Part shown: piece by piece, positions 1-9,649 of the stretch
How positions within the stretch are numbered: the stretch's first letter is position 1
Layout of the letters: each line of letters begins with the position of its first letter
DNA from: Gammaproteobacteria bacterium
GTDB lineage: Bacteria > Pseudomonadota > Gammaproteobacteria > Enterobacterales > Kangiellaceae
Assembly (NCBI GenBank): GCA_013373375.1
Contig: JABXHY010000022.1
Location: 1-58,267, forward strand
Direction of reading: 5' to 3'
Length of the DNA: 58,267 nucleotides
Made by a program: the position numbers and the translations under genes
Notes under the pieces: model-generated
What the model saw: the letters and a program-made list of their open reading frames with translations, nothing else
What the model was told of the DNA's origin: nothing
Databases searched by the model: none

Positions 1-299
1 AGTTAATTGTAATGATTCAGGCGCAGCAACAGTTTCATAGAGCCGGTGCCAGTGGACAGGGGCGCAGTGCACAAGCTTCGGCACTTTCGCTAAAGCAGGC
101 TTATCAATCTTTGGGGGTCGATGAGTCGGCTTCCGACAAAGATGTAAAGCGAGCTTATCGAAAACTGATGGCGCAACATCATCCAGATAAATTAGTTGCT
201 AAAGGATTGCCTGAACATATGATTAAGATGGCGACTGAAAAAACTCAAGACATAAAATCCGCGTACGAAACCATTATGGAATCTCGGAAAGGTAATTAA
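1..299 (+). CDS. djlA: DjlA-type membrane-anchored J-domain co-chaperone, C-terminal part
   Basis: The reading frame is open from the left edge, so the N-terminus (membrane anchor and TerB-like part in the family) lies outside the window. What remains is a linker rich in Q, A, G and S, followed by a J-domain. The J-domain has helix II ending in YRKLMAQ, the HPD motif that stimulates DnaK ATPase, and the DjlA-specific continuation KLVAKGLPEHM. Family knowledge: DjlA is an inner-membrane co-chaperone of DnaK whose J-domain sits at the extreme C-terminus, as here. The next gene begins one base after the stop codon, suggesting cotranscription. The identity of the visible part is clear; the full length and true start cannot be seen. 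Confidence 0.9.
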   Translation, partial: LIVMIQAQQQFHRAGASGQGRSAQASALSLKQAYQSLGVDESASDKDVKRAYRKLMAQHHPDKLVAKGLPEHMIKMATEKTQDIKSAYETIMESRKGN

Positions 300-300
300 T

Positions 301-873
301 TTGTTCAAATTAAATACGCTAATTTTACTGGGGGCAATCGGCTGTTGCTTTAACTTATTTGCTGAGCAATATCTGGGTTTGGTTGCTGGCAAAGGAATGG
401 ATGATACTTTAATTCAATCTGGCAGCACCAGCGGTGCTAATGTTAAAGGTTTTGCGTATCGGCGAGACTTGATTGTAAACGAATTGGCCGAAAACTTTGA
501 CGGACTTCAATGGCTTTCGCGTCCGTCACTGGCATTGGATATCGAATCTTACAATTTAGTTGGCCACTTTGACGCCGAGACATTCGAAACATCAATCTTC
601 GCGATAAAGCCTACGTTTATATGGGCAAGCGAGTCTAGCTTCTGGTTTGCAGAGTTTGCCGTCGGTGCGGCGTATATGGATGAAAAACAATTTGAGGAAA
701 TACAGACCTCAAGTAACTGGCAGTTTGCCATTCATGCTGGGACGGGATTTTTTGTTGACTCTGCAAGCGACTGGAAGTTGACGTTTCGTTATAATCATTT
801 TTCAAATGGTTATCTAGATCAACCCAATCCAGGTCTCGATTTCGTCTCGTTAAACCTGTTGTACCGAATATAA
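301..873 (+). CDS. PagL-like lipid A 3-O-deacylase (acyloxyacyl hydrolase family)
   Basis: The protein has 190 residues: an N-terminal hydrophobic signal peptide ending near LFAEQY, then alternating amphipathic strands and a C-terminal aromatic residue pattern (LLYRI) typical of small outer-membrane barrels. Near the C-terminus the sequence NHFSNGYLDQPNPGLDF carries the His-x-Ser-Asn and Asn-Pro-Gly pattern I associate with PagL. In PagL the His and Ser are catalytic and remove the 3-O acyl chain of lipid A. The start is TTG at 301, preceded by GGAAAGG at 288-294 inside the end of djlA, which is convincing. No upstream ATG exists in frame. The family is well supported; deacylase activity in this organism is inferred. 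Confidence 0.75.
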   Translation: MFKLNTLILLGAIGCCFNLFAEQYLGLVAGKGMDDTLIQSGSTSGANVKGFAYRRDLIVNELAENFDGLQWLSRPSLALDIESYNLVGHFDAETFETSIFAIKPTFIWASESSFWFAEFAVGAAYMDEKQFEEIQTSSNWQFAIHAGTGFFVDSASDWKLTFRYNHFSNGYLDQPNPGLDFVSLNLLYRI

Positions 874-900
874 AGTGATATTAAAACTATTAGGATGCTT

Positions 901-1536
901 ATGAGCGCAGAACTATCTAACTTAACACAACCGCTGGTCACTATGTTGGAAATGCAAGATGCCATGAACAGCAAGGTGAACTCAAAATGGTTCGATCAAA
1001 ATTTTGAGTGGTACCGTGCGATATGGATTGAGTGTGCCGAGATGCTTGATCACTATGGCTGGAAATGGTGGAAACATCAGTCTCCAGAGACCGAACAGGT
1101 CAAGTTGGAGTTAGTGGATATATTTCACTTTGGTCTTAGCTGTCGAATCAATGGAGCAGATGACTATCAAACCATCGCAAAAGAAATTGCGATGGAATTG
1201 AGTCAACCAAAACAAGCGGCCAGTTTTCCTGAAACACTCGAAATGATGGCGGCAACAGCCTTGACCCAGCATGGTTTTGATGCTGCGGCCTTTGCCGGTT
1301 GTATGTACCAGATTGACATGAGTTTTGCTGAGCTCTATCGGAGCTATGTCGGAAAAAATACTTTAAATTTTTTCCGCCAAGATCACGGCTATAAAGACGG
1401 GACCTATCACAAACAGTGGCATGGAAAAGAAGATAACGAGCATCTTGTGGAAGTTCTGCTAGAGTTGAGTATTGAAGATCCGGCCTTTAAAGAAAATGTT
1501 TATCAGGCTCTATTAGCTCGTTATCCATCAAAGTAG
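901..1536 (+). CDS. dUTP diphosphatase, all-alpha (dUTPase_2/MazG-like) family
   Basis: This enzyme should hydrolyse dUTP to dUMP and pyrophosphate, keeping uracil out of DNA and feeding thymidylate synthesis. It is the dimeric all-helical type, not the trimeric beta type of E. coli. Visible metal-site elements are EWYRAIWIECAEMLDHYGWK and, after it, LELVDIFHFGL, which supply the clustered Glu and Asp residues that bind magnesium. A later conserved stretch is KNTLNFFRQDHGYKDG. Two ATGs compete, at 895 and 901. The AGGA at 892-895 can serve only the second, so 901 is chosen. A hairpin terminator follows directly, so the unit djlA-pagL-like-dUTPase may end here. Confidence 0.85.
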   Translation: MSAELSNLTQPLVTMLEMQDAMNSKVNSKWFDQNFEWYRAIWIECAEMLDHYGWKWWKHQSPETEQVKLELVDIFHFGLSCRINGADDYQTIAKEIAMELSQPKQAASFPETLEMMAATALTQHGFDAAAFAGCMYQIDMSFAELYRSYVGKNTLNFFRQDHGYKDGTYHKQWHGKEDNEHLVEVLLELSIEDPAFKENVYQALLARYPSK

Positions 1537-1556
1537 TCGACGATCGTTTAAATTTA

Positions 1557-1588
1557 CCTCAGATAGCGCTTGGTATCTGAGGTTTTGT
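1557..1588 (+). terminator. Intrinsic terminator after the dUTPase gene
   Basis: CCTCAGATA (1557-1565) pairs with TATCTGAGG (1574-1582) around an 8-base loop and is followed by TTTTGT. It lies 20 bases past the dUTPase stop codon. Confidence 0.75.
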
Positions 1589-1754
1589 CTTAAATGAGCC
1601 ATCAAATTGTCACAAACGAAATATAATTGAAGTAAAAAATTAAACGAAGTGCAGTAAAAAAGTCATTAATGTCACATATATGTAATATTTATGTCGCATA
1701 CTCGCCGGCGTAAGAGAAATTAACCTTCGAAAAACGAAAACTGGGAGACGTTTT

Positions 1755-2816
1755 ATGAAGCTTCAAATTATTGCAGGAGCCGTAACCGCGGCTTTGATTT
1801 CGTCAGCATCTTTCGCCGGTTCGGTAACAACCGACGGTGACGACCTTAAAATTAAAACGAAAGGCGGACTAGAAGTATCTTCTGGTGACTTTTCTTTGCA
1901 AATCGGTGGACGAATCCAGTGGGATTACAACCACGCTGAGCTTAATGGTGTTACTGACGAAGATAACCTGGACATTCGTCGTGCACGTTTGTTTTTTAAA
2001 GGTGATGTTGCTAAAGACTGGTCTTACAAAGCTCAGTTTAATATTGGTGAAAATAACGGCGGAACGCCAGAAGACCTGTACATCAGCTATGGTGGCTGGG
2101 GTAAAGCGGCAAAGCTAACGGTTGGTCGTCATAAAGTTGGTTTGGGTCTTGAAGAATTGACAAGCTCAAAAGACATCACTGCACTTGAGCGCTCTGGTAT
2201 CACAGAAGGCTACGTTGTTGGCCGAGCTGATGGTGTGAGCTTATCGGGCAAAGTCGGTGGCGTTTTTTACTCATTGAATGCTTTCGAAGATCCTGATGCA
2301 GTCGCTGACAGTGATTTTGGATTTGCGTCTCGTGTTGCTTTTGTTCCGTTTGAACAAGGCGACACATTAATTCATGTCGGTTTAGCTTACGCAGACCGAG
2401 CGGATGACAGAACAACGACAGGTATTGAGCTTGCTGCCAACATGGGCTCTTTCAGCATTCAGTCTGAATTTTTCGACGACGAGCAAGCTGGTGTTGACCG
2501 CGATGGTTACTACTTGCAAGCTGGTTGGATTATGACTGGTGAAACACGTCCATATAAAAATGGTACTTTCAAACGTGTTAAGCCTAACTCTGACAGTGGT
2601 GCTTGGGAATTATTTGCTCGAATTGAAGAAGGTGAAGGTGATCACGGCGATATCGAGTTGGGTTCTGTTGATGCTAGCGCTTACACCATAGGTGTTAACT
2701 GGTACGCTAACAGTAACGTACGATTCGGCGCAAACTACTCGGAAGGTGAGAGTAACGCACCTGGAAGTAGTGACGAAGGCGAAGAGTTCCGTTTAAGACT
2801 TCAATTGACTTTCTAA
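1755..2816 (+). CDS. OprP/OprO-type (phosphate-selective) outer-membrane porin
   Basis: The precursor has 353 residues. A clear Sec signal peptide ends at SASFAG, and the mature part is a strand-rich barrel with a C-terminal phenylalanine (RLQLTF), the usual outer-membrane assembly signal. Features of the OprP/OprO family are the opening GGRIQWDYN, the DIRRARLFFKGDVAKDWSYKAQF block and GRHKVGLGLEELTSSKDITALER. OprP binds phosphate and OprO polyphosphate, but other members carry other anions, so the substrate is not settled. The gene stands alone between two terminators with GGGAGA before the ATG. No pho box was recognised upstream. Confidence 0.85.
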   Translation: MKLQIIAGAVTAALISSASFAGSVTTDGDDLKIKTKGGLEVSSGDFSLQIGGRIQWDYNHAELNGVTDEDNLDIRRARLFFKGDVAKDWSYKAQFNIGENNGGTPEDLYISYGGWGKAAKLTVGRHKVGLGLEELTSSKDITALERSGITEGYVVGRADGVSLSGKVGGVFYSLNAFEDPDAVADSDFGFASRVAFVPFEQGDTLIHVGLAYADRADDRTTTGIELAANMGSFSIQSEFFDDEQAGVDRDGYYLQAGWIMTGETRPYKNGTFKRVKPNSDSGAWELFARIEEGEGDHGDIELGSVDASAYTIGVNWYANSNVRFGANYSEGESNAPGSSDEGEEFRLRLQLTF

Positions 2817-2842
2817 TTCTTTCTGAGTTGTTACATTGAGTT

Positions 2843-2872
2843 AAAAAGACCAGCTTATGCTGGTCTTTTTTA
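2843..2872 (+). terminator. Intrinsic terminator after the porin gene
   Basis: AAAAAGACCAGC (2843-2854) pairs perfectly with GCTGGTCTTTTT (2859-2870) around a TTAT loop and runs into further T residues. A strong bidirectional-looking hairpin. Confidence 0.9.
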
Positions 2873-3025
2873 TGATACTGAGTTTTTAGGTTGCATTTAA
2901 CCCAATCGGGCCTAGATCTGTAATGTTAGAAGGTAATTGCAAGCCAAACGAAGCAATAAATGGCAGTTCAGGCACCTTAAAGTTTGCTATATTAAAGTAA
3001 TCATTCATTACGGTTTAATATATTC

Positions 3026-5707
3026 TTGCATTCGAATTTCAATAAAAGCTTTATCTTTTCCATGCTCCTTGTTGCAGGCATTGTTCTGAATGCAGCTACG
3101 ATGAGTTTTTTAGAGCCGATTCAGTTTATTTTTTCTCCCGCTATTCTCTTTTTAGGAGCATGCATACTACCGTTTCGATGGTCCTTTGCTTTAACCATAA
3201 TGGTATTAGGACATTTTGGGTGGTACTGGCAAAGTGCTGATAATGCGACTTTATATTTTCTTCAATGGATAGCGTATCAATATGGGCTTAAACGAAATTG
3301 GAATCCTATTAGCACAGACCTGTTGTATTGGTTTTTGGTTGGAATTCCACTTGCCGCACTAAGTGCTTTATATGTTTATCAAGAATGGCTAGGTTCGGTT
3401 TCACTGACCATTCTACTAAAGTTGCCAGTCAATGGCCTAATGTGTGTTTTGATGGTCAATTTAGTCATCTCACTGCCATTATTTAGCAAGCTATTAACCA
3501 GAAAATTATCCCTACAAAACTTTATTAAAGATATTTTGTTAGCTGTATTATTTTTGCCTTTATTAGTTGTGTTTTTTCTCACTAAATTGTCATTGGATAA
3601 AAAGAATATTGAGAATGTTGAACAAACCAATCAGTCCTTTGCATTGTTAACTAAAAACAGGATTGATGCATTTCTTACGGGCTATGAGACTCATGTTAAA
3701 ACGCTCTCTGAAATGTTATCTGGACAAGATTGGGAGGCCCTGCCGGAAACACAACGTTTACTTTCGAGTGTACATAAAATTAATCATGGTTTTATAACCA
3801 TGCTGATTGCTGATACAAATGGCAAAATTCAATTTTCTAGTCCACCTGAACTCGTCTCTACTGGCACGAATGTTAAAGACAGAAATTACTTTCAATATCC
3901 AGAAGTCATGATGCTTTCCTATATTTCTGATGTTTTTAAAGGGAGAGGTTTTGGCGTTGACCCGATCGTGGCGATTAGTGCCCCAATTGCGAATGGAAAA
4001 GGTGAGTTTGATGGCATTGTTGAAGGGTCTCTTAACTTATATAAATTTGACTTTTTGTTATTTATGCCCGAAGAAATACCTACAGAAGTTCTTATTATGG
4101 ATAACAGCGAAAAAGTTATTTTTTCTTCGAAAGGCTTGGCGCTTGATTTTTTACAGGCCATTACTTTAAGAAGTGAATTCGATGAAATATATGGAGATAC
4201 TTTATATATCAATGATCTGCCAACCGAGTACACATATGGATTTGAAACTTCTGCAAATGGTTGGAGTATAATATTTTTGAATGAACGCTCCTTTCATTTT
4301 CAGAAGCTCGGAGAGTCATACGTTCGACTCTTAATTTTTACTCTAGCATTTACATTTTTACTTTATTTTATATCTCAGGTGCTATCAAAAAAAATAAATC
4401 GGCCCATCAGGAAATTACTTAACCGCTATTCTGCAATGGCGAAATTGAAAGATGATATAGAGTTTGAGTCAGAGAAATCGAATTTTTATGAGATACGAGT
4501 TTTATTTGAACAGTTCGATAATGCCTACGGTAATATGGTGAAAAATTATCATGAGCAGCAGAGGACATTTGCGGAAAAGGTAAGTGCAGAAGAAAAAAGC
4601 AAAGCAAAGTCCGAACTTCTTTCTAAAGTGAGCCATGAATTGAGAACGCCCTTAAATGCAATTCTTGGACAGACACAATTATTACTTCTGGAAAAAAAGT
4701 CAAAAGAAGAACGTGAGCGGTTGGAAAAAATCGAACGAGCAGGTAAATTTTTGGCGTTTTTAATTGACGATCTCCTATTGATGTCGAAGTCAGAATTAAA
4801 GGCACTTAAAGTTCATTGTGAGCCAGTTGATTTAATGAAAGTAATAGAGTCTTCTTTAGATTTATTAAAAAAAATAATAGAGAATAAGTCGATTAATTTA
4901 ACTTTAAATCTAGAGTCTATTAAAGATATTTTAGTTCTTGGGAATGAGTTGAGACTGCAGCAAGTAATTACGAATCTTATTAGTAATGCAGTAAAGTATA
5001 ATCATAAAAAAGGTCGAGTAGAGATTTCGGCAACAGTTGAAGATCATCGCGTGATTTTAAGCGTCACGGACAATGGGTTTGGAATTCCTGAGGAATATCA
5101 AGATAATGTATTTCAGCCTTTTAATCGATTATCTCAAGAGCATGGTGATATAGAAGGCAGCGGAATAGGTTTGGCTTTAGCCAAGCAACTTTTAAGTGCA
5201 ATGAATGCCACAATTGATTTTCAGTCGAGAGAAAATGAAGGTACGAAGTTCACAATACATTTGCCTATGAGTGAACCGTTATCACAAACAAAAGCTTTAT
5301 TTGACAGTAAATGTCCCCTAGATTTGTCGCAAAAAAGAATTTTGTATGTTGAAGATAATCAAACTAATTATCTAATTCTTTCCGCTTGGATGAAAAAGAA
5401 GGGGTGTCAAAACTTAGAGCACGCGCCAACAGGTGAAGAAGGACATGAACTGTGTAAATCGCATCAATATGATCTAATACTTCTTGATCTAGGTTTGCCG
5501 GATATAAGTGGATTGGAATTGTTTGACTGCATTAAGAAAGAACAACAAAAGGCTGTAATTGTTGCATTAACCGCAGACATCTCAGAAGCAAGTCGCAATT
5601 CTGCAATCTCAAAAGGCTTCGATGCTTTTTTAACGAAGCCGGTGATATTTGATGATGTTGAGTCTACGTTATCGAAACTCCTGAATAACCCCGATGAGCA
5701 AAATTAA
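3026..5707 (+). CDS. Hybrid sensor histidine kinase with multi-helix membrane input, Cache-like sensor and receiver domain
   Basis: The product has 893 residues. Residues 10-190 hold about six hydrophobic helices. Residues 195-425 look like an extracytoplasmic dCache-type sensor, and another membrane helix follows at about 430-455. Then come a linker, a HisKA domain with phospho-acceptor H537 in SHELRTP, a HATPase domain with DNGFGIP and GSGIGLALAK, and a C-terminal receiver with phospho-acceptor D821 in LLDLGLP and the conserved TKP lysine. The start is TTG at 3026; an ATG at 3062 is the alternative. No output domain or adjacent partner regulator is present, so the receiver probably acts in a phosphorelay. 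The gene is visibly more AT-rich than its neighbours (many runs of A and T at 4850-5000), which could mean transfer. The ligand is unknown. Confidence 0.88.
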   Translation: MHSNFNKSFIFSMLLVAGIVLNAATMSFLEPIQFIFSPAILFLGACILPFRWSFALTIMVLGHFGWYWQSADNATLYFLQWIAYQYGLKRNWNPISTDLLYWFLVGIPLAALSALYVYQEWLGSVSLTILLKLPVNGLMCVLMVNLVISLPLFSKLLTRKLSLQNFIKDILLAVLFLPLLVVFFLTKLSLDKKNIENVEQTNQSFALLTKNRIDAFLTGYETHVKTLSEMLSGQDWEALPETQRLLSSVHKINHGFITMLIADTNGKIQFSSPPELVSTGTNVKDRNYFQYPEVMMLSYISDVFKGRGFGVDPIVAISAPIANGKGEFDGIVEGSLNLYKFDFLLFMPEEIPTEVLIMDNSEKVIFSSKGLALDFLQAITLRSEFDEIYGDTLYINDLPTEYTYGFETSANGWSIIFLNERSFHFQKLGESYVRLLIFTLAFTFLLYFISQVLSKKINRPIRKLLNRYSAMAKLKDDIEFESEKSNFYEIRVLFEQFDNAYGNMVKNYHEQQRTFAEKVSAEEKSKAKSELLSKVSHELRTPLNAILGQTQLLLLEKKSKEERERLEKIERAGKFLAFLIDDLLLMSKSELKALKVHCEPVDLMKVIESSLDLLKKIIENKSINLTLNLESIKDILVLGNELRLQQVITNLISNAVKYNHKKGRVEISATVEDHRVILSVTDNGFGIPEEYQDNVFQPFNRLSQEHGDIEGSGIGLALAKQLLSAMNATIDFQSRENEGTKFTIHLPMSEPLSQTKALFDSKCPLDLSQKRILYVEDNQTNYLILSAWMKKKGCQNLEHAPTGEEGHELCKSHQYDLILLDLGLPDISGLELFDCIKKEQQKAVIVALTADISEASRNSAISKGFDAFLTKPVIFDDVESTLSKLLNNPDEQN

Positions 5708-5756
5708 TTTCGGTTGAGGAACAGTTTTTTGAAGCTCATTTTTAAAGAAGCTTTAA

Positions 5757-7382
5757 TTAAATTTTTATTCGTTTGGTGATGTTGGATAGCTCCTCTGCCA
5801 TTTCTGCGAGGTTCGCAGACAATTGATTAAACTGGCGGACATTGCTGTGAATATCGTTGGTTGATGACGATATTTCATTAATATTTTTACTAATATCTTC
5901 AGAAACGGTTGTTTGTTCTTCCGCTGCCGTTGCGATTTGAGTGTTCATCATATGAATTTCGTTGACTGAACCGGTGATCGACTGAAGTGAACTTCCTGCT
6001 TCGCTGGCTTGTGCTACACAGGCTTCGGTTGACTCACTTCCTTTTTCCATCGCAGAAACAGCATTTTTCGCGCCGCTTTGAACATTCTCGATGATCTGTT
6101 GTATTTCTGCAGTCGATTCTTGTGTGCGCTGTGCCAAGTTTCTTACCTCGTCTGCCACCACCGCAAAGCCGCGACCTTGTTCCCCAGCACGAGCGGCTTC
6201 GATAGCGGCATTTAAAGCCAATAAATTAGTTTGCTCGGCGATACCTCGGATAACGTCCAATACGGTTCCCACACTGCTGGTGTCTTCTTCGAGCTTTTTA
6301 ATGACTTCACTGGCTTGACGAACTTCATTCGACAGAGCATTAATTGTGTTGATAGTTGACTGCATGACTTGCATACCAGCTTGAGCGGAATCATCTGCAT
6401 TGGATGCTGCGTTGGCAGCGCCAGAAGCGTTTTGTGCTACTTCCTGTACAGTCGATGTCATTTCTGTCACAGCTGTTGCAGTTTGCTCTAATCGTGATGT
6501 TGTATCTTGGGTACCATGGGCAATTATGCTCGACGCTTTGTTAATCGAGTCTGCATTGTTGTTAAGTTCCGCCGTTGTTTGCTTAACCTGGCTTAACAGG
6601 TCGCGCAGAAAATCTTGAGATTTTCCGAGTTGTGTGCGCATTGCGCCTAATTCATCGATTGATCTTGATTTGATAGGCACTGAAAAATCGCCACTGCCAA
6701 ATCGATCGATATGCTCCATTAAACTTTGGATCGGCCGGCTGAATTGACTTTTTAGAACTAAGTAAACCAATACAATTAATATTATCGTGCTAAGAATAAT
6801 AGCACTGCGTGCAATAGCAGTTGTTCGTTCTGACTGAGCAATGGCTTTGTTGGTTAATGCAGAAACGCTGTTAGAAATAATATCAGCGGCATCTTGCAGT
6901 AACTTTGTGGGCTCTCGATCGATACCGCTAACCGCTTTGTCCCCTTGCTTGTGGTCAAAGTCTGCACTGATAAATGCTTCCCGGCCCTGTTGATACGATA
7001 ACTTGAGTTGCTGATGCTTGGAACGAAACTCGATGACTAAGTTTTTCGCTTTGACATCATTCAGACGGTCTATTATTTCTGCTGCTTTGGTTTGGATTTC
7101 ATTGTGACGGTCGAGAAATTTACCCCAGTACTTGTCCATTTGTGCTGAATCGTGACCACGCAACAATACATTTTTCCATTCTTGTACTTGAATTTTAAAT
7201 AGCATTGTAAGATCGGATATGCGACGCTCGTGATCGAGATCTTTTTGTATCAGCGATTTAAGATCTTCGGTGCTGTTACGCTCCATTCCAGTAAATATCT
7301 CAGATATCGCACCGTTGACGATCAGAGCGCCAGCGAAGAGTAATATCAGCCGACGTCGCAGGCTTTCCTTGAGCCATTTCAT
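5757..7382 (-). CDS. Methyl-accepting chemotaxis protein
   Basis: The receptor has 541 residues. A first membrane helix lies at about 10-28. A helical periplasmic domain of about 155 residues follows, of the four-helix-bundle type rather than Cache. The second membrane helix is near 190-210, followed by a HAMP segment ([19 protein letters not shown]) and a long coiled-coil signalling domain. The hairpin tip is canonical: [20 protein letters not shown] then [12 protein letters not shown]. Such receptors control CheA through CheW; no che genes occur here, so it is an orphan receptor. It converges on the histidine kinase gene and is divergent from the sirtuin gene. The ligand cannot be read from the sequence. 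Confidence 0.95.
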   Translation of the reverse strand: MKWLKESLRRRLILLFAGALIVNGAISEIFTGMERNSTEDLKSLIQKDLDHERRISDLTMLFKIQVQEWKNVLLRGHDSAQMDKYWGKFLDRHNEIQTKAAEIIDRLNDVKAKNLVIEFRSKHQQLKLSYQQGREAFISADFDHKQGDKAVSGIDREPTKLLQDAADIISNSVSALTNKAIAQSERTTAIARSAIILSTIILIVLVYLVLKSQFSRPIQSLMEHIDRFGSGDFSVPIKSRSIDELGAMRTQLGKSQDFLRDLLSQVKQTTAELNNNADSINKASSIIAHGTQDTTSRLEQTATAVTEMTSTVQEVAQNASGAANAASNADDSAQAGMQVMQSTINTINALSNEVRQASEVIKKLEEDTSSVGTVLDVIRGIAEQTNLLALNAAIEAARAGEQGRGFAVVADEVRNLAQRTQESTAEIQQIIENVQSGAKNAVSAMEKGSESTEACVAQASEAGSSLQSITGSVNEIHMMNTQIATAAEEQTTVSEDISKNINEISSSTNDIHSNVRQFNQLSANLAEMAEELSNITKRIKI

Positions 7383-7495
7383 GATTGCTACCTCTGTTTC
7401 GATAATTGCTCGCTTCGCTAGAGGTTTGCCTAGCGTAGAGATTTAAAAAATGATATTGATAAAGTGTAGAAAATAAATCGAAAATTGCTAAAAAA

Positions 7496-8230
7496 ATGAA
7501 CGACTTAATTAGCCAGCTTGAAGTATTTTTGTCGCAGTCCAGGCAAATTGTTGTTATGACCGGTGCCGGCGTATCGGCAGAAAGCGGGATTGCCACATTT
7601 CGAGATCACAAAGAAAGCCTTTGGGCCAAGTATGATCCTACGGAGTTGGCGAGTCCAGAGGGTTTTGCAAAGGATCCACATCAAGTGTGGGCATGGTATC
7701 AATGGCGTCGTCAACAAATTGCCGTAGCACAGCCAAATCCCGCACATTACGGAATTGCAAAATTAGCAGAACGACATAACTTAACTCTCGTGACGCAAAA
7801 CGTCGATGGTTTGCATTATCGCGCGGGCAGTAAAAACGTGTATGAGTTACACGGCGATATTATGAAAGATAAATGCAACGCGAGTAATTGTGACTATCAG
7901 CAGCCGGCAAAAAACTTCGAAGCGCCTTTAACCCGTTGCCCGAAATGTCAAGATGAGTATTTACGGCCATCGGTAGTATGGTTTGGTGAAAGTTTGAATG
8001 CTGATTTGTTATTCAAAGTTGAGCAAGCAACAGAACAATGTTCGCTATTTTTATCGGTGGGTACCTCAAGTCAAGTGTACCCTGCCGCTGGTTTTGCAGA
8101 ACTGGCCTACCGAAATGGTGCAACAATAATTGAAATTAATCCGAATGCTACCGGATTAACGTCACAGGTTACCTTGGCAATAAATAAACCAGCAGGTGAG
8201 GTTTTTGCGCAGTTAAATCTGACTGGCTGA
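7496..8230 (+). CDS. cobB: NAD-dependent protein deacylase of the sirtuin family (CobB type)
   Basis: The enzyme removes acyl groups from lysines, using NAD and giving O-acyl-ADP-ribose. Visible sites are the NAD-binding GAGVSAESGI (residues 23-32) and FRD (35-37), TQNVDGLH (100-107), the catalytic H119 in ELHG, and four zinc cysteines C127, C132, C148 and C151. Y68 and R71 (Y-x-x-R) are the pair that in class III sirtuins such as SIRT5 and CobB binds succinyl or malonyl groups, so desuccinylase activity is plausible. At 244 residues it matches the short CobB form. The ATG lacks a good ribosome-binding site. It is divergent from the chemoreceptor, and the MFS gene follows after 67 bases. Confidence 0.92.
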   Translation: MNDLISQLEVFLSQSRQIVVMTGAGVSAESGIATFRDHKESLWAKYDPTELASPEGFAKDPHQVWAWYQWRRQQIAVAQPNPAHYGIAKLAERHNLTLVTQNVDGLHYRAGSKNVYELHGDIMKDKCNASNCDYQQPAKNFEAPLTRCPKCQDEYLRPSVVWFGESLNADLLFKVEQATEQCSLFLSVGTSSQVYPAAGFAELAYRNGATIIEINPNATGLTSQVTLAINKPAGEVFAQLNLTG

Positions 8231-8297
8231 TACTTGATTGGCGATCGTAAACCAATACTTTTACAATGCGCGCTGTGTTTGTTAAACGAGATATAAA

Positions 8298-9560
8298 TTG
8301 CCGTACTTTTCTTTTATTAAGCAGCAATATCGAGCGCTGTTATTTGGTTTTTTGTTTGTATTTGTTGGCAACTATGGTCAAACTTTTTTTATTTCATTAT
8401 TTGGCGCAGAGTGGCGCCATGCTTTTGAGTTAACTCACCAAGAGTTAGGTTTGTATTATTCACTGGTCACTCTTGCCAGTGGTATTACTTTGCTTTTCGT
8501 TGGCGGTAAGCTTGATAACGCGTCACTAAAAACATTCAGCCTATGGATTCTTGCGGGTAGTTTTGTAGGGATGATATTACTTGCTACTTCCGCACACATT
8601 GCAGTTTTCTTGTTAGGCTTGTTACTTATCAGATTTTGCGGCCAAGGTCTTTCAACTCACACTGCCTTTACGTCGATGGCTCGTTATTTTGATCAAAACC
8701 GAGGAAAAGCAACCAGCATAGCGGCAATGGGAATGCCGATTGGCGAATTGATATTGCCGATTATCGCGGCAAGTTTAATATTAACCTTCGGATGGCGTTA
8801 CACCTGGCTTAGTTTTGCCGGCTTTTTAATTTTGGCATTAGTTCCTGCAATTTTATGGAGTTTGAAAGCCGACAAATTCAAATCAGTTTTGCATTCCGAA
8901 AAGTTGCCATCAACTTCGAATCAAAACACAAGTCTCAACTCGGTGAAAAAAACAAGCATCGATGAGTTGGATGGTCAGTCGCACTGGACCCGCTCTCAAG
9001 TAGTCAAAGATTGGCGATTTATCGCGGCTTTAGTTGCCTTGATGGCACCAGCTGTGATTATCACGGGACTTTTCTTTCATCAGCTTTACTGGGCAGAGCA
9101 AAGAGGGTGGAGTTTGACGGCAATGGCAAGCAGTTTGAGTGCCTATGCAATCACGCATGCGTTAGGCTCTCTGTATACAGGGAGCCTGGTCGATCGCATT
9201 GGTGCACAACGTGTGCTGCGGCTTTATCTATTGCCGTTTGTTATCGCATTAGTCGGTCTTCTGTTTGACTCCTACTGGGGATGGCTTTGGTTTATGACCA
9301 TTTCCGGTGTATCGGTAGGAGGAAGCGGGCCAACATTTGGTGCTTTGTGGCCAGACGTTTATGGTACTCAATTTCTTGGTGGAATTAGAGCTATGGTGAG
9401 CGGTGTTATGGTTATTTCTACCAGCATAACGCCATTCGTACTGGGTATTTTTATCGATCGCGGTGTTTCAGTTCTGAGTATTATGCTCGCTATGTTAGTC
9501 TATGCCGCTATTGCTTTCATGCTCTGCCAGGTTATTTATCGGAATCGAGCAAAGGTATGA
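8298..9560 (+). CDS. Major facilitator superfamily transporter
   Basis: The protein has 420 residues with about twelve hydrophobic helices in two halves, separated by a polar loop (about residues 195-235) rich in S, K and N. The loop after helix 2 has GGKLDN, and the second half contains GSLVDRIGAQRVL, the duplicated MFS loop motif. RYFDQNRGKATSIAAMGMPIGE in the first half resembles the helix 4-5 region of monocarboxylate or YfcJ-like carriers. The start is TTG at 8298. The next internal methionine lies too deep in helix 3 to be a start, so the TTG is preferred. No neighbour indicates a substrate, and I do not assign one. Confidence 0.85.
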   Translation: MPYFSFIKQQYRALLFGFLFVFVGNYGQTFFISLFGAEWRHAFELTHQELGLYYSLVTLASGITLLFVGGKLDNASLKTFSLWILAGSFVGMILLATSAHIAVFLLGLLLIRFCGQGLSTHTAFTSMARYFDQNRGKATSIAAMGMPIGELILPIIAASLILTFGWRYTWLSFAGFLILALVPAILWSLKADKFKSVLHSEKLPSTSNQNTSLNSVKKTSIDELDGQSHWTRSQVVKDWRFIAALVALMAPAVIITGLFFHQLYWAEQRGWSLTAMASSLSAYAITHALGSLYTGSLVDRIGAQRVLRLYLLPFVIALVGLLFDSYWGWLWFMTISGVSVGGSGPTFGALWPDVYGTQFLGGIRAMVSGVMVISTSITPFVLGIFIDRGVSVLSIMLAMLVYAAIAFMLCQVIYRNRAKV

Positions 9561-9649
9561 TCGTTACTCAATTTCTATTAATTATTGGTTGGCTTTAAAC
9601 GATTTACTCAAACAATGCGTCTTTAAGACTATGCATTGAGGAGAATAAA

